Assembly (NCBI GenBank): GCA_002345145.1
Contig: DDVC01000124.1
Coordinates: 1 to 15,760 of the forward strand
Source of the DNA: Bacteroidetes bacterium UBA2322
GTDB taxonomy: Bacteria; Bacteroidota; Bacteroidia; Chitinophagales; UBA2359
Direction of reading: 5' to 3'
Length of the DNA: 15,760 nucleotides
Shown here one piece after another: positions 15,177 to 15,760 of the stretch; the first letter of the stretch is position 1, and each line of letters opens with the position of its first letter. The position numbers were made by a program, and so were the translations under genes. The notes beneath the pieces are model-generated. The model was given only the letters and a program-made list of their open reading frames with translations, did no database searches and was not told the origin of the DNA.

Positions 15177-15212
15177 GAAAGATAATTGAGTTAATTGTCT
15201 CAATCTGTCAAA
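15177..15212 (-). promoter_or_regulatory. Candidate AbiE promoter between the two operators
   Basis: On the minus strand TATCTTTC (15177-15184) differs from TAnnTTTG at the last base, and TTTG (15209-15212) lies 24 nt upstream, somewhat longer than usual. Transcription would start near 15170, just before operator 1. Confidence 0.4.
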
Positions 15213-15235
15213 AAAATTATTGTTTATAGTGAAAC

Positions 15236-15254
15236 AGTCAGGACAAACCTGACA
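15236..15254. promoter_or_regulatory. Operator 2 of the AbiE operon
   Basis: GTCAGG-ACAAA-CCTGAC with flanks matches operator 1 at 16 of 19 positions; all half-site bases GTCAGG/CCTGAC are kept. The centres are 88 bp apart, which would let bound AbiEi bracket the promoter. Confidence 0.75.
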
Positions 15255-15297
15255 TTATGGATATGAAACATTATTTTTAAACAGTGCGTTAGTAGAA

Positions 15298-15361
15298 ACG
15301 GCTCTTTGGCTTTTGCCTGAAGGGTTGGCTTGTGCGGTTGGGGCAAAAGCCAATGTGCCGT
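15298..15361. repeat. Long imperfect hairpin in the AbiE upstream region
   Basis: Arms 15298-15317 and 15342-15361 pair over 20 bp with TTGGCTTTTGCC fully matched on each side, around a 24-nt loop. It lies in the roughly 410-bp gene-free stretch between the AbiEi start and the right attI-like repeat. There is no T-run, and the loop is far shorter than in the attC-like sites, so I class it as a separate element, possibly an attC remnant. Confidence 0.6.
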
Positions 15362-15551
15362 TTGCGGGTCGGCATAAAATTGAATTAAAAAAAATGTGCG
15401 GTGGGGAAAATAAAAAATACAGAAGCGTTGGCAATGAGTGTCGGCTTACTCGCTGTCAGTTTGTTATATCGTTTCTATGTCCTTGGTCACCTGTCAAAAT
15501 GGTTTGTCTAGTTAATTCGATTAATTTTTAGTCGTCTGTTTATGGTTGCAG

Positions 15552-15645
15552 TGTCGTCTTTTAGGCTTACTGGTAACGGCAGTTCGTCTAAAAACTGCAA
15601 ATTCTTGTCAAAAATACGCTAATTTAAGCAACATACAAGCGTTTT
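15552..15645 (-). repeat. attI-like repeat, right copy (66 bp exact core 15580-15645)
   Basis: This is the partner of 9921-9986. It starts at the stop codon of the recombinase remnant and, on the minus strand, ends CTGCCG then TTACCAG, the start of the AbiE/Argonaute cassette. GTTACCAG is the reverse complement of the outer arm of attC-like site 1. A small stem GCAGTT/AACTGC (15579-15598) lies in it. Position next to a recombinase end and in front of the first cassette is what an attI site has. Confidence 0.72.
15609..15638 (-). promoter_or_regulatory. Bacteroidota-type promoter inside the right repeat, directed at the AbiE/Argonaute cassette
   Basis: TTG (15636-15638), 19 nt, TATTTTTG (15609-15616) on the minus strand; identical to the left copy. 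It would play the part of an integron cassette promoter, reading towards AbiEi more than 450 bp away. Confidence 0.6.
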
Positions 15646-15760
15646 ACGTTCGGTGTTTTTTGGGGTTGTTATGTCCTAAAAGTTCTTGTATGATGCGTAT
15701 GTCGGTACCGGATTCGTGTAGGTGGGTGGCAAAAGAATGTCTTAACGAGTGTAAAGTTAC
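15644..15760 (-). pseudogene. 3' end of a tyrosine recombinase (XerC/D or IntI-like), truncated before the catalytic tyrosine
   Basis: The last 38 codons are in the window; the gene continues beyond the right edge. HSLRHSFATHLHESGTDIRIIQELLGHNN is the conserved C-terminal region of tyrosine recombinases, with the HxLR pair and the GH box present. Relatives then continue with a sequence like KTTEIYTHV that supplies the catalytic Tyr. Here the frame reads NNPKKHRT and stops at the boundary of the 66-bp repeat. Skipping one A in an A6 run would read NNPKNTERKTL, nearer the family, but still without Tyr. So the enzyme is probably inactive. Whether it was an integron integrase cannot be decided from this fragment. 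Confidence 0.75.

Noticed and set aside
15350..15463. Possible attC ending at TGTTATATC near 15463
   Set aside because: The 20 bases before it do not pair with any segment at the required distance.
15640..15655. Near match of GCGTTTTACGTTC at 13480 and 15639
   Set aside because: Only about 15 of 16 bases agree, the surroundings differ, and no element boundary lies at 13480, so chance is the simpler reading.

Overview
The window looks like a chromosomal segment from a member of the Bacteroidota, probably an environmental Chitinophagales/Saprospirales-type lineage. The reasons are the family content (YqeY, CvpA, YceI, LigB-type dioxygenase, TlpA lipoprotein, Reg_prop propeller lipoprotein), weak Shine-Dalgarno signals, and several matches to the Bacteroidota promoter consensus TTG-N19-TAnnTTTG. 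This assignment is inference from the sequence; no search was run.

Left part (about 1-6060): an ordinary housekeeping/metabolic block. A plus-strand pair, yqeY-like and cvpA-like (333-1426), converges on minus-strand genes for a LigB-type extradiol dioxygenase, a YceI-like protein, a TlpA-like thioredoxin lipoprotein, a small ABM-fold protein and an N-acyl-D-amino-acid deacylase. Two or three hairpin terminators separate the units. About 530 gene-free bases follow (6056-6584).

Right part (about 6585-15760): an accessory region that is visibly more AT-rich, with every gene on the minus strand. Reading in the direction of transcription, from right to left, it contains: a broken tyrosine-recombinase 3' end cut off by the window edge; a 66-bp attI-like repeat carrying a promoter; the AbiEi/AbiEii toxin-antitoxin pair behind two palindromic operators; a two-gene short-Argonaute system (SMEK-nuclease-like domain fused to APAZ, then a catalytically dead short pAgo); an attC-like hairpin; a second copy of the 66-bp repeat and promoter; a VbhA-like antitoxin plus Fic toxin; a second attC-like hairpin; a propeller lipoprotein whose ORF runs into a third attC-like hairpin; and an Rpn-family nuclease.

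The three hairpins share an almost identical geometry: AAC, 1 nt, a 20-bp arm, a 71-72-nt loop, a 20/21-bp arm, 5 nt, G. For two cassettes the 5' end of the cassette is the reverse complement of the outer arm of its own hairpin, which is the hallmark of integron cassettes. I therefore read the region as an integron-like cassette array in which whole defence operons were captured: a toxin-antitoxin system plus a short-Argonaute abortive-infection system in one 5.4-kb unit, and a Fic toxin-antitoxin in another. The most interesting objects are the SMEK-APAZ/short-pAgo pair and the array that carries it.
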